From Erigeron canadensis (Eukaryota > Streptophyta > Magnoliopsida > Asterales > Asteraceae), in the NCBI RefSeq assembly GCF_010389155.1, contig NC_057764.1, positions 4,588,001 to 4,652,000 on the forward strand: 64,000 nucleotides of DNA, read 5' to 3'. Numbering within the stretch: position 1 is the stretch's first letter; each line of letters opens with the position of its first letter. Under the pieces are notes generated by a model, which did not search any database, was not told the origin of the DNA, and worked only from the letters and a program-made list of their open reading frames with translations. Below, one piece after another: positions 12,481 to 24,053 of the stretch. A program made the translations under genes and the position numbers.

Positions 12481-13092
12481 TTATTATATATAAAACAAAC
12501 TTCTCCTCATTTTTTTAACTATTTAATTTTCAAATACTCAAAATATATTTAACCATTAATGAAATTAATTTTACAATATCAATCTTAAATTTCTAAAATA
12601 ACATACTGTTAACACTAGTCGTCGCATCATCACACTGTTAAAACCAACATCGTGATCGCATTGTATAAGTATTCGTCTTATATAAATAATATAAAATTAT
12701 AATAATATAATAGCTTTAGCATTGGACGATTCGTTGTCTAACTTATGACCATATTGCAATAAACAATGCATATGAATTAATAATTAAGTATAAATGGTTA
12801 CGGATATACTATATGATTTGAATATGTTGAAAGGAGCAATCTAAGGAACACTTGGAATACTCATGCATAATTTAGTTACAAGCATCTCTGGCAAGCAATT
12901 TATAATAAGTGATTCATTCATGTTAATATATTATAATACGAGACTAGCAAATATATGTTTTTAACTTGTTCTAAATTATAATATTATTTGGTTGAGAGGA
13001 TTTTCATATAACCAATAATCAATATTCTCTCTATATCACCGTATGACTCTTGGTATATGCATAACGACCATCCCCGTGGTAATTTTAATTAA

Positions 13093-13844
13093 GAGTTTAT
13101 TCCATAAAAAGGTAAACCTATTTATACAAAATTCTTATTAAAGGTAACATTAAGTGCCACGTCATCAGTTTTGATGATGTGACACTTGACTTTGACCAGC
13201 CTAATTTTGATATATATATATATATATATATGGTGACAATCAAATGAGAACAAACTTAAAATGAGAACACTTAAAAACTACATTTTGATGCATTAAAAGT
13301 CTATAAAACTGACATAGTGCATAACTAATTATCATTATTTAAGTGTTTAACAACACATGAAACCGTCAAAATCGAAAAAAATCACGTTTTTTGTTGGATG
13401 CATCATTTTGATAATATGCATCCAAGATGGATGCACAAAATAAAAAACGTAATTTTTTCGATTTTGAAGAATCAATGTGTTGTTAAACACTTAAATAATG
13501 ATAATTAGTTATGAACTATGTTAGTTTTATGGACTTTTAATGCATCAAAATGATGTTTTTAAGTGTTCTCACCGTTCTTATTTTAAAAGTGTTCTCACCG
13601 GAGTGTTACCCTATATATATATATATATATATATGAGTCGGTCAAAGTCAAGTGCCACGTCATCAAAATTGATGACGTGGCATCGGTGACTTGGCACTTA
13701 ACGAGCTCCGTTTGCCAAAAACTAACGATATACCCTTTATTAGGAATTTTTTGAAAATAGGATCATTTAAATAAACGAAAACAAAATAGGTTACCTTTAA
13801 TAGGAATTTCATGTAAACAGGTTACCTTTTTATGGAACTTTTCC
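13093..13844. mobile_element. MULE-type MITE with 9 bp TSD, containing a nested hairpin MITE
   Basis: Flanked by perfect direct repeats TTTAATTAA (13084-13092 and 13845-13853). The terminal inverted repeats share TTCCATAAAAAGGTAA (13100-13115) with TTACCTTTTTATGGAA (13822-13837). Further inward, long arms built on TTAAGTGCCACGTCATCA pair (about 13150-13197 with 13641-13700). No ORF. The 9 bp duplication indicates the Mutator superfamily. A second MITE occupies its centre. Confidence 0.8.
13230..13613. mobile_element. Palindromic MITE nested in a (TA)n tract
   Basis: Long inverted repeat running from ATGAGAACACTTAAAAAC (about 13260) to the complementary TTTTTAAGTGTTCTCA block (about 13556). 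The right end reads GTTCTCACCGGAGTGTTACC. Both ends abut TATATA runs (13209-13230, 13612-13634), so a TA target is likely (Stowaway/mariner-like), but the run hides the exact duplication. The whole unit would fold into one hairpin. Confidence 0.65.
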
Positions 13845-13871
13845 TTTAATTAAACCTCGTCTTATCTTTAC

Positions 13872-14525
13872 TGTTGAGTCTTGGATTCACTGACCAGACT
13901 TGCTCGTTGACGGGTGTCATCAGCGAGTCATCAGCGAGTCCAGTGACTCTCTTCAACGGGTTGTATGATGCCCAATCTGTTAGTCAAGATGGGAAGAATT
14001 CAAACCAGATGAAGACAAGAGTCACATGGTGGTTCTTCCAGCTGTAATTTTCCTTGTATGACAAAGGTACAGTTAGGATCAAAGCAAGGGTTTTCTCTTT
14101 CATACCCGATTTGGTAAAGAAGACAAAGGCTCCCGCATGCAAGTACTTCGAGCTAATGAAATGTCGACAACCACCATCCAGTCACTATCAAAGGAAGGCT
14201 GTGTTTCCCTAATCCTCCCCTATAAAAGGTAACATAGCCGCAACACATCAAGTGTGTTAGTCACCTTGAAAAAGTGTGTGTCACTTTGTTTGTAATTGTT
14301 CAAGTTTTTAGTGTGTCTAGACTTAGCAATTACTTTGTTCATTTATATTCTTATAAGTCAAGTTTGTAACATCAACCATGTATTCATCATTTAGTCAATG
14401 ATACATATGATTATACTTGTATAGATTTATTGCATTTGAACTCGTTATTGTTATTGTTATTTAGTTTCTTCTTTACATTCTTGTCTAGTTAATTATAATA
14501 CAAGTTGTGCATTCGTGGACTGTCA
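13872..14525 (+). repeat. Solo LTR, copia-like, TSD TTTAC
   Basis: Begins TGTTGAGTC and ends GGACTGTCA; flanked by a perfect 5 bp duplication TTTAC (13867-13871 and 14526-14530). It has a TATA box (CTATAAAAGG, about 14220), and the TGTTGAG start resembles the Sirevirus-like LTR at 20858. No internal region on either side, so it is an LTR-LTR recombination product. It sits 18 bp from the preceding MULE MITE. Confidence 0.8.
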
Positions 14526-14530
14526 TTTAC

Positions 14531-15167
14531 TATCTTACTGTACTACTAAAAAAACATAATAATGAGTTAATGACATACGAAAAAATTATGGTCTTATACC
14601 GTTACGGTAATGATGATTTTTCATTGAGATATAAGATTTGTGTTAGACACCTTCACGCTTACGACCGCAACCAACTGAATCCGTAACAATAACCCTAAAT
14701 CGAATTCGACTTTTCTGCTAGTGAGAAGTGTCAAATTCGAATCCTTCTTAGGGTTCGTGAAGAATTCGAACCTCACACAACAAAATACAAAGAAACCTTC
14801 GTTGAAATGATGTGCTTTTTGTTTAACAAAAAATGATTTTTAAATTAAGTATAACACAAGATTTAAATTTATAAAAAGTTGTGCAAGTAATTACCTCAAA
14901 CTAAAAACACACTAATAGGCAGAGAACCCGGCCGCGTGTAGTATAGTTAGTGATAAGTACAGGATCGTTCGCATGGACGCTTGCAAAACCTAGTGTAATA
15001 ATATGTGTACTTATAGTGGTTGTGGGTTGTCAAGATTTCCTAATTAAACTACAAAAAACAATAAAATAAAAGGAAGGTTGCAACCACTTGGTCTAGTAAG
15101 AAACCAGTTTAGTCTAGATAATAAAAATGAGAAACACTAAATTTAAAACAAATATTTGTTTGGTAGA
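14531..15167. other. Unassigned repeat-like DNA
   Basis: No ORF. Contains several GAATTCGA words near 14700-14770 and a GATAAGTACAGGATCGTTCG stretch near 14952 that looks like part of a repeat family I cannot name. It seems continuous with 17308-18750 once the inserted LTR is removed. Confidence 0.3.
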
Positions 15168-17302
15168 TGTCACACCCAACTAATGCGGAAAACTCGGGGT
15201 GCAAGATAAAGCACACACGCACATGGATGTTACATAGGAAAACTAAATGAGTGCATAGATTAACCATAAGTAGTCGAATACATAGTTCAAATACGACAAA
15301 CATAAGTCACAAACATAGGTTCCATAGCATTCAAATAAAATGTGAGATAAGTTCCCATGCAGGGGAAGCGATTAGGCATAGTGCCAACTAGCATATAAGA
15401 AAAAGCATGCAAAACTTCAAATCCTAAGCCTGAAGTCTGCTACGAGCACCATGCTACCATTCCTAGCCACGATTAGCTTGATTACCTGAAAGGAATACTT
15501 AAAAGAGTCAACACAAAGGTTGGTGAGTTTGTAGGTTTCAATCATATTTGTATACTTGAAACCTTGTTTGAAATCGCAAATCGTTTACTTAAGTAGTCAC
15601 TTGAAAATGTCTATCATTTGAATAAGTATGTTTATGCCGTTAAATATGAATACACGAGTAACATAGTATGATGTGGCTATAGACCTACCTACGATACATA
15701 AGTATGAATACATATAAGCGTACCCTTACAGTCGACCTGGCTAGTGTGAATACCAAAGCGTGCCCTTACAATCATAAACATGACTTGGCTAGTATGCGTA
15801 TCAATGCATGCCCCTACACTCACAAACATGACCTGGCTAATATGTGTATCATTATCATAAAGTAGTCTAATAGCCATCGAATAACATTGAAAGTAGTTAC
15901 GACATATATGGAAACGCATTTTGTATTCCTTTTACCCCAAAACATAAGTAAAAGGGGCTACGAAGACTCATCTGACAGCTAGCAACAAGTTTAAGCTACA
16001 CAAGATGTCAGAAAGCAAGTAACCGGTGTGCAATCAATCTGTTACAAGTTATCACGACTAAGTATGTATTCATTATAGGAAAGTGTGCTCATAACGTGGC
16101 ACCAAGTATGGACTAAGTTGTCCAAAAGTGTACTAGTTTGACTTTGACCACATTTTACAAGTTTGACCAAAGTTGACCAAGTAACGAGTTTGACTAAGTT
16201 GACCAAATCGACAAAAGTTAACCAAAGTTGACTAAACCGATGTAGTAATCGAAAACCGAGGTCTCAATTGAAAGTTGGGGTCTTAAATTGAATTCGGGGT
16301 CTTATTTGAGATTTGGGATCTTATTTCACTAAAGGACAAAATTGAAATTGATAGGCTAAATTAAGAGGCTAAATTGAGAGACTAAAATAAGAGGCTAGTA
16401 ATCTGGGGTATTTCACTAAAATACAAAATTGAAATTTGCGAGGCTAGATTTGCGAGGTCACAAACGAAAATGCGAGGCTAAATTGAAAATGCAAGGTCGC
16501 AATTCGACGGGGTCGTAAACTAGGTTGTTCTTCCCCAAAATTCATTCTAGAAAACCCTAATCGTTTGTTTCGATATGGAAGTTGTTTTTATCATCAGATT
16601 GTACTTTTAGACTCCCTAATATAATGGGAAAACAATCCTAAAGTCGGAAACTCGAAAAACGGACTTAAACCCGAAAACCCATTTGAACAAAGTTTATAAA
16701 ATGTGTACAAAAGTTCTTATATCTCAATATTTTGTTCATGAAATCACACGAAACTTTGACAAAAGATGTAGTATATGATTCCAAACATTTTGGACGTAAA
16801 AAGTTCAATACTTGGTGGGTTTAGTGTATGTATTAAATGAAAAACCAAAAAATATCAAAAGAAGAGCATAAAAAAGGGGTTTTGATTTTATACCTTAAAT
16901 CTATAAAATAGATGTTTGTGATGATGTTTAATTAGGACATAAAAACACTGTTATTGAAGCTAAATCTAAATAAAATAAAATTTGATTTCCATAAAACTTG
17001 TTGTTTTTGGGGTCGTTAAGGTGATGTAGTAAAGATGGGGTAGTAAAGGTGTGTCTCTTTTTTGCTAGGAGGCTAAGGTGGTGAAAAATGAGGGTTTGTG
17101 AAAGAATAGGAAGTGTTTTTATGTAGATTAAAATGGGAGGGTTCCATGATATGCCACCTTACAAGTCTTAAATACGATGCCGATTATGCAAAACGAGACC
17201 AGAACCAAATACGATGTCGATTAATACTTTACGAGGTCGCATTTCAAAGTTTAAAATTTATTTTGACTCAAAAGTTTTCGTGGTCAACTCACAGGTGTTA
17301 CA
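15168..17302 (-). repeat. Gypsy-type solo LTR, minus orientation
   Basis: Ends are TGTCACACCC and AGGTGTTACA, the inverted termini of Tekay/Del-type gypsy LTRs. Flanks GTAGA (15163-15167) and ATAGA (17303-17307) form a 4/5 target duplication. GCGGAAA near the left end, on the opposite strand, matches the TTTCCGC block near the 3' end of such LTRs, hence minus orientation. Inside are three tandem units of 40-49 bp (15718-15850) and a cluster of TTGAC words (16138-16243). No internal gypsy coding sequence. Confidence 0.75.
15718..15850. repeat. Tandem repeat, three 40-49 bp units
   Basis: Units start at 15718, 15758 and 15807 with GCGTACCCTTACA, GCGTGCCCTTACA and GCATGCCCCTACA; each carries a GACYTGGCTARTRTG block. 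Lies within the gypsy solo LTR. Confidence 0.75.
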
Positions 17303-17307
17303 ATAGA

Positions 17308-18756
17308 TCCGATCACATGTAATATGACAGTTATTATCCTATCTTATGCTAGTCTGTTGAAAAACTTATTTCACGTTTCTAATCCTCGTTAGATACACCA
17401 AACTGAGTTAGTAGGGCTGTCGATAGACTCACTCCTACCTGATAGTACAAGTGGTTATGATTTACCTTTATTATACTTGGATCTTAAACCTTTATTAGTA
17501 CACGTTTCCATGTCACTAGATCGTGTCTGACATTGCTAAACGTCATGTTCAATCAAATCTAATTGTTTGGTTCTGGATTCGCTCCCTAGAGTAGAATCAC
17601 TTTTTACAACTAATGATAGACCGATTAGTGTTTTTCATCCCAGTTATATTAATCCTAGTGAATGATTATTAACCGATCATTAAAAATATCAAGATATAAA
17701 ACCAAAAACAATATGAAGAAACTATTTAGCCATCGATCTACGATAAACTAGTAAATACAATCCAACAGATCTAACAATAAAATAGAATAAATAAAGGTCT
17801 ACATGATCACAACATTTGAAACAAGTATCCAACCTACTAGCCAGACATTATTAAAGGAATCACGTATAAAGCCTGAAAAGAATAAAGACATTGTTTACCA
17901 ACAATAAAAGTTAAGAAGGATGAAGATCTAGGTTGTAGATGAAGATAAAGAGGTGTTTGTAGCTCCAAATCCTTTTAGATGTCTGCAAATTTTGACCTAG
18001 GGTTGATGTGTGGCGTCTGGTGGATGAAAAACTGATATCCTTCGGGTTTGAGATTTATTCTTCTCTTTATAAGCCTGTAAGTCGGTTCAGGTTTCGGGGC
18101 TACCAACGACGCTGGTTGGCTTCTGTGATGGACCAGCGGAGCTGGTTCTTCCTGCAACTCCATATTTTTTTTGTTCGACTTCCGTTTCGCCTTCTTGTGT
18201 CTTGGAAAGTCCATTGGTCTATAAGTTGAGTTGATAGATGACATTTACCTTCGTTTGCATCTTCTGTGAACCTACGTTAATATCGAATCTCATTAAGTAC
18301 CAAAAGTTCACATTTATAAACTCATTTAGACATTAAAATGCGGCCGAATGGTAACAGAAATAAGCATAAGATGGACGCTCATCATGAAACTAATTTTGGT
18401 TTTAACTAATAACCTAAATAATTAAACCTAAAACAATTTCGGGTTTTTACTCATTTGGGGATATAAAATTCGAAACTCACGAAAAAGGGAAAGATGATTT
18501 TCACCTTTTGTGTGAATTATCAAAAGGTTTAATGGAGTTTATATAACCATAGAATCTTAGCTAGATTAGCAAACTATAAACCCGGAAATTTCGTCTACCT
18601 CCTTCCTAAAATACACCTCTACAAATGATATAATTTGAAATGAGTCCTAGATTAACCGGGTCAATATTTCCATGTTCTAGTAATTTACTATTAATTAAGT
18701 TGGACTTTTATCTAATTAAAGTCCAACCCAAAAACTCATTGGATTATATAAATTAC
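17308..18756. other. Unassigned repeat-like DNA
   Basis: Flanks the solo LTR on the right. No recognisable domain. An 89-codon minus-strand frame (17975-18244) is Lys/Pro-rich and unlike any family I know. Probably part of an old noncoding element. Confidence 0.3.
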
Positions 18757-18759
18757 TAA

Positions 18760-19538
18760 GGGGGTACCTGGTTGGGGGGTTTTGGGGGTGGAGAATGGGA
18801 AAGATAATGAATACACATGCTTGGTAGTAGTAAGGAAAGGTATTTAATACCTAAAAGTGGGTATTGGAGTATTACCCAATAAATTGAGGGTTAAGGTAAT
18901 CATTACCCACTAATATCTTCTTCTTTTTCTCCCTTCTTCTCTTTTTTCTACCCATGACGGTTGGAATCCGGCCACCACTGCCACCTTCCAACTGCCGCCA
19001 CCCAAAATCACCTCCAACTTCCGCCACCTAAAGTCACCTCCACAGCCGCCGCCACACATCCTCTGAACAAATACAACTAACCCACTTTTCACACATCACC
19101 TCCGACTTCACCATTCGACATCATCTCCAACAGTCACCACGGTGGGTGGGTGGTGGTAGTGGAGATGTATATTATTAGAAAGAGAGGGGACCGTTTGAAG
19201 GAAAACAAGAGAGATAGGGAAGTTAGATCTATGACATAAAGTTATATTATGAGTATGTTGTATTCTTGAATTTGTTTCTGACAATATGAAAAAGAAAAGC
19301 ACTTTATTCATATTCATATTCTTGAATCATCATGGGTGATGCGTTTTAGAATTTTGTTTTGTATGTGTATTTATATATATTGTATATAATAATAATAATC
19401 ATTATTATTATTATATATCAAGTATTGATTCCTGAATATAACCAAGTAACGTTAATGCAATAAAAGTATTTCTTAGTATTCCTTTATATTTCGTTTCCCT
19501 TTCCCTTTGTCATTCCTCCATGTGAACCAAGCACCCCT
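18760..19538. mobile_element. PIF/Harbinger-like non-autonomous element
   Basis: Left end GGGGGTACCTGGTT and right end AACCAAGCACCCCT form imperfect terminal inverted repeats, with TAA on both outer sides (18757-18759, 19539-19541). The subterminal GGGAAAG blocks also pair. A G/C-rich GCCGCCAC stretch at about 18960-19060 and an ATT trinucleotide run near 19390 lie inside. No transposase. The TWA-type target and GGGG...GGTT end suggest PIF/Harbinger. Confidence 0.5.
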
Positions 19539-19779
19539 TAACTTTAATTAACTATTTGTCTAATCAATTAAACTAACTTTATTAATATTACAAATAATGG
19601 TTCTCGATTTATTTATTTATCCAATTAAGCTTATTTTAATTGATAAACAAACAATTTAATTTCACTAATTTAATTAAATGCTTCGATAATCACATTATTT
19701 CGTAGCTTTATAGTTAAACATGATAAATGTTTTATTGTGTATGACCCTACGAGCTCAAAGATCCGAAGCCATATTTTAG

Positions 19780-20857
19780 TCGAGTTTATGAATGTTCACA
19801 CAGTTTCAAAAGATTAATCCTGGGAGAAAAAGAGCAAGAAAATCTAAGAAAGTTACAAGATTAGCTCAACAGGTACGAACGTGAAGAAAGAAAAAGGAAA
19901 GAAGATAAAGCCTCCTATAAAACGTTAGAAGAGTTAAAAGAAGAATTCTATGAAGAATCTCCAAATTAAGAAGAAGAAGAAGAAAGTAGCTGCAAAGAAG
20001 AAAAGAAGTGAAGAGATGGAGTTGTCTGAGATGTTACACTTGGATATGCTAAATGTGTGGAACTCTTCAATCTTCTCATCCAAAACAAGCCAAGAAATTA
20101 TGGAGTGGTGGCTGGGGATTTGTCCAAAAGATTTGCAAAGATGAAGGAGGTCAATATTGATACAACTGAGTTGACTCAACCAATTACTTCCTAAAAAGAA
20201 GATTCTTCGCATGAAGAAGATGTGATTGTGCCTGGTATCTAAGGCAGAAAAAAGAAGATGGCAATTGATGACTTTATTGCAAGAAAAGATGTCCTCACTT
20301 AAATAAAGAAGTCTGGCTATAATAAAGTGATTGGCAGTCTTCACTTCAAGCTGCCTTCAGGAGTTGTAGACCTACATGTGAGCCAATGCATTGAAGATCC
20401 TAAACTTGGCCTGATCATCAGATTTCACACTGAAGAACTTGGAATGTAAAGGGCTTAAGAACTGTCTCTGGTTCCAAACATTCGCTTATTTGCACTTAGA
20501 CTAAGCTGCCAGCAAGCATGAGAAAGATGCAACATGTTTTTGGAAGCTTTGCAGCAGAAAGGAACTAGGAGAGAACTGAACTTAAAGGATTCTACCCCAT
20601 CTAATATAAGGGTTTGATCTAACTGTGTTCATGCTCTGTCCTTTACAAAATCAATTGTAAATAATTTTATGCTTTATAGTAAAATCATTTTATGTAATAG
20701 ATATGGTGTCATCATCTTTATTTATTATTGTAAGTATATGTATTGAAAGAGTCATAATGTATAGTGTTATCAATTTGATAACCTTTTCCATCTATCAAGT
20801 ATTTTCAGACTAGTCAGTAGTAGCTGCAAGGTTTTAACATCATCAAATAAGGGGGAT
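19780..20857 (+). pseudogene. Degenerate 3' internal region of a second Sirevirus-like element
   Basis: Lys/Glu-rich broken coding remnants (19934-20200, with AAG/GAA runs) and short open pieces precede a purine tract, AAATAAGGGGGA, directly upstream of an LTR start at 20858. Position and composition match the post-pol ORF region of the element at 1-11200, but no individual motif is decisive. Confidence 0.4.
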
Positions 20858-21595
20858 TGTTGAATTCAAGCTGATACAAAGTAGATTTGAAGATGACAAA
20901 AAATTTTAAGAAATATGTAAGTCTTTGGTTCTGGAGCTGAGTCAGCTTGGGCTCATCTTCATCTTAAATATATTTATTGTATATTAAAAGATGGTTCTTT
21001 TCAAGCTGCATCAAAACCGAATATTTGCACTTGGTCTGAAGTCGAAAATAAAGATTAAGGATAGAAGGCCAAACTGGTGGGTGGAAGGCAGCTTGGTTCT
21101 TAAAGTCAGCTGAGAAGAACTTATAAAAACTTAGAGTTTTGTAGGTAATCTAATGTTGTGTAAAACAACTCTGGGTAACTATCACTTCACTGGATAAGGA
21201 TCAAAAGGTACATTCTAAGTGCCAGTTGGTGATTGTAAACATTTTATGAGGTGTCCATTATCATGTGGCTGCACGATCACATTAGAAAGCATCCGAGGAA
21301 TAGAAAGGACAATGTCACTATCATCTAGCACTAATCTTGTAGAAGTCATTGTATGAAAACGCATGGAAGATAATGGACGACATCTAAGGCATGGTTGATG
21401 CCTATATAAACTAGCCTTAGTGTCTTAAAGATGTGTGCATCCATTACTTACTAATTCTCACATCGATTAAATCAATCAGCTTGGATCCGTGTTGTGTTCT
21501 AATTATACTCAGTTTAGTCTAGTAGAAATAATAACATGAGTTGTAATTTGCTATTCTATTAAGTGGTTAGATTCCATAAGGGTTTTTGTCCTACA
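20858..21595 (+). repeat. 3' LTR of a second Sirevirus-like element
   Basis: Starts TGTTGAATTC after the PPT; a TATA box (CTATATAAAC) lies near 21402. The end is placed at CCTACA (21590-21595) by analogy with the LTR at 24054. The words CAGCTT/AAGCTG recur (for example 20929-20950, 21003, 21090, 21478), as CCAGTT does in the first element. No target duplication found. Confidence 0.6.
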
Positions 21596-21849
21596 ACTAA
21601 TTGTAATTCCTTTTTTTCATCAATAAACAATTAGTTGAAAATATTATAACTTTGTTTCATGAATGTCACTTTTACTTATTTTCTTTAATATTATGTCATT
21701 TAATTTTTATTGTCATGTTTAATATATAAAGATTTTTTAAAATTTTGTTAAAAAGGTGAAAAGTTATATTCATCCTCTCTAAAACTCTTTGAGACACTTT
21801 AAACCATCATATTATCTCTTTTTAGATTTATAACCAACATATCTTAAAA

Positions 21850-22028
21850 GGGAAATGATTAATCTTTCTAAGTTATTAGCCTACAAATCCTCCTAATTAA
21901 TAGGATTATAGCATGTAGAAAAACTAGGGGTAATATTAGAAAAAAGAATTAATGGATTACATGTGCTCACAAGTTGATATATTAAGAGAATTTTTTGAAA
22001 TATTGGTTAAGAGAATTTATCATTTTTC
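21850..22028. mobile_element. 179 bp MULE-type MITE (family A, copy 1)
   Basis: Flanked by a perfect 9 bp duplication ATCTTAAAA (21841-21849, 22029-22037). Ends GGGAAATGATTAATC and TTTATCATTTTTC. Same length and related ends as the copy at 23268-23446. Confidence 0.8.
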
Positions 22029-22220
22029 ATCTTAAAAATGTTGTAAACAACCCAATTATTTAACACGAGCATATATCTAGTTATAAAAGCTTATTTAAAA
22101 GTAACAAGCGACTTTCTTTGCATTTGACTTCTCAACATCGAATTATTTATTCTGAAACTACAAACTTTATGAAAGTTATCTTTCTAGTTACTTTTGAAAA
22201 AAAGCCACTATTAATTTTTA

Positions 22221-22525
22221 GGGTTTAATGTGCTAGAATGCAACAAACTATGCCCAAAAGGTTATAGTGTGCACGAACTAATGTTTTTTTTATTGTATGC
22301 ATAAACTTAATAAAAAAGTTTATATCATGCAACTTGTTATGACTGACCAATAAAAACCTTACACGTGACCAATTCAAAAAAAAAAATTTACATGGGCTGC
22401 CACGTATACACATTGTATGAGTTGAACATTTTTACTAAGTTTATGCATACAATAGAAAAAAACGTTAGTTTGTGCACACTATAACCTTTTGGGCATAGTT
22501 TGTTGCATTCCGGCGCACTAATCCC
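22221..22525. mobile_element. 305 bp hairpin MITE, MULE-type
   Basis: Perfect 9 bp duplication TAATTTTTA (22212-22220, 22526-22534). The ~65 bp arms are nearly identical, including GAATGCAACAAACTATGCCC and AAAAGGTTATAGTGTGCAC with their complements. No ORF. Confidence 0.85.
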
Positions 22526-22598
22526 TAATTTTTAAATACTACGAAGGTGGTTGATGATTACATACATTACAAAAAAAAAATTGTGTTTCTAATTGTAA

Positions 22599-22627
22599 CT
22601 AGCTTATTAACCCGGGTTCAACCTGGG
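22599..22627 (-). mobile_element. Helitron 3' end, minus strand
   Basis: Read on the minus strand: stem CCCAGGTT/AACCCGGG (one G-U pair), then TAATAAG and CTAG followed by T. The body would extend rightward; the 5' TC end was not identified. Confidence 0.5.
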
Positions 22628-22629
22628 TA

Positions 22630-23267
22630 TATTGATAAAAGTTTATAAAAACGTATCTTCGTCATTGAAGTTGCAGCAGTCCAACGGTACTCATAACCTC
22701 GAAATAATATACCTTATAATTAACTTATTAACCGCATAATATGCGAATAATTTAAAATTCTATTATGGCAAAATTATTGAAATGATTACCATGTATATAT
22801 TATTAGAGTTTTTAAAAGAAAATAAAAATATTTTTTTAAAGAAAAACATCCTTAAATAACAAAAATAAAAATGTAATAAATTTTAAAAGAAAAGTTTTTA
22901 TGACATCATAAATAAATAAAGTTAAAAAGAACAAAACTTTAAGAATAAATTTAAAAATGACAAATAAGCTATTTATATAAATTAGTGATGTCATAACAAT
23001 CTCTTTTTATTTAGTATAAAGATTTTAATTTTTTTGCTAGACAATTGTAATATTAATTTAATATAATGTATAGATACAGCGGTTTGATGTGTACGATCTT
23101 TATATATCTTTCTTAAAGTTTAAATTTAAAAGTAATGTCCGATATAAGCTGAATTAAAAATATCAAGTGGAAGATTTTTAAATTCCATCATTTTGAATTG
23201 CATCAGTTGGATTAATATTTGGAGTAAAGGAATAATGATTTGATATGTTATATTAAAGAATTTGCAT
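22630..23267. other. AT-rich intergenic DNA
   Basis: No gene. May hold the body of the minus-strand Helitron that ends at 22599. Confidence 0.4.
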
Positions 23268-23446
23268 GGATAATGATAAATCAACCTACTTGGTCTGTCT
23301 AAAGATGTGCCTAATTGTAAGATGATGACATGTAGAAAAATCAGGGGGCAAGATTAGGAAAGAGAATTAGTGGAATCCACATGTCAAATTCTTAAGGTTT
23401 TAGGCATATCTTTAGGCACACCAATTAGGTTGATTAATCATTTTCC
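23268..23446. mobile_element. 179 bp MULE-type MITE (family A, copy 2)
   Basis: Perfect 9 bp duplication AATTTGCAT (23259-23267, 23447-23455). The ends GGATAATGATAAATCAACC and GGTTGATTAATCATTTTCC are inverted; arms continue to about 35 bp (GTGCCTAATTG near 23307 pairs imperfectly with the right arm). Confidence 0.85.
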
Positions 23447-23455
23447 AATTTGCAT

Positions 23456-24053
23456 TATACCCAACCATTTGTCGGGAACAGGACATAAACTCAAACTCAA
23501 TACAAGTTTTTCAACATGTTAATAGCTAGTATATTGTAGCATACCAAAAAACACCTAGTTAAATATACCGTAAATTTGAAAAAACAAACTTTAGTACCGA
23601 AATGCAAAATTGAAAATTTTGGCGGCAGATAAATATAAAAAAATTAAAAACCTAGCGAACATAAAAAGACAGAAAGCTTAAACACTATAAATGCAAGACA
23701 TGAAATTTTTTTACGTTTTTATTTTTGACTTATACTTTTAACTAAAAATGTCATTCTTTCAGTATTTTTTGACTTTTTATTATTTATTGTACAAAGCTAA
23801 TATGGTCAGCGTTCATTTGTCTTTTATTTTCTACAATAATTTGTATGGTACTTTTCATTTCTTTTTGTGTTTGACATATAATAGTATAATGTTAGTTCGT
23901 TTTAATCTTTTTTCCCATTTTGTCAAATTTTCATTTGTTTTTTTATATATTTTCAATTAATCATATATAGTTATTGCATGATTAATACCGGGCTTTTTTT
24001 TTGTTCCTTCAACTATCCATAAAAATGATCATGTAAATGATTGTTATATCTTA
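23456..24053. other. AT-rich intergenic DNA
   Basis: No recognisable feature; the 23748-23960 open frame is a T-rich artefact. Confidence 0.4.

Larger units (their letters stand above)
11201..13083. other. AT-rich intergenic DNA with Helitron-type ends
   Basis: No coding potential. Apart from the two Helitron-like 3' ends at 11907-11934 and about 12451-12480, it is AT-rich sequence without recognisable structure. Confidence 0.5.

Noticed and set aside
14541..14600. Possible CACTA/EnSpm end (TACTACTAAAAAAACATAA)
   Set aside because: The terminal C and A are wrong, no partner end or 3 bp duplication was found, and no En/Spm coding sequence is nearby.
15689..15919. 76-codon minus-strand frame with repeated THTSQV
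   Set aside because: Translation of the 40-49 bp tandem repeat in a solo LTR.
17975..18244. 89-codon minus-strand frame, Lys/Pro-rich
   Set aside because: No recognisable domain, no promoter or splice context, and it lies in repeat-like sequence; length is possible by chance.
19934..20344. 136-codon minus-strand frame, Phe/Leu-rich
   Set aside because: Shadow of Lys/Glu-rich plus-strand AAG/GAA runs; no family match.
23748..23960. 70-codon frame with hydrophobic character
   Set aside because: T-rich DNA gives Phe/Leu/Tyr-rich translation by chance; no start context or homology.
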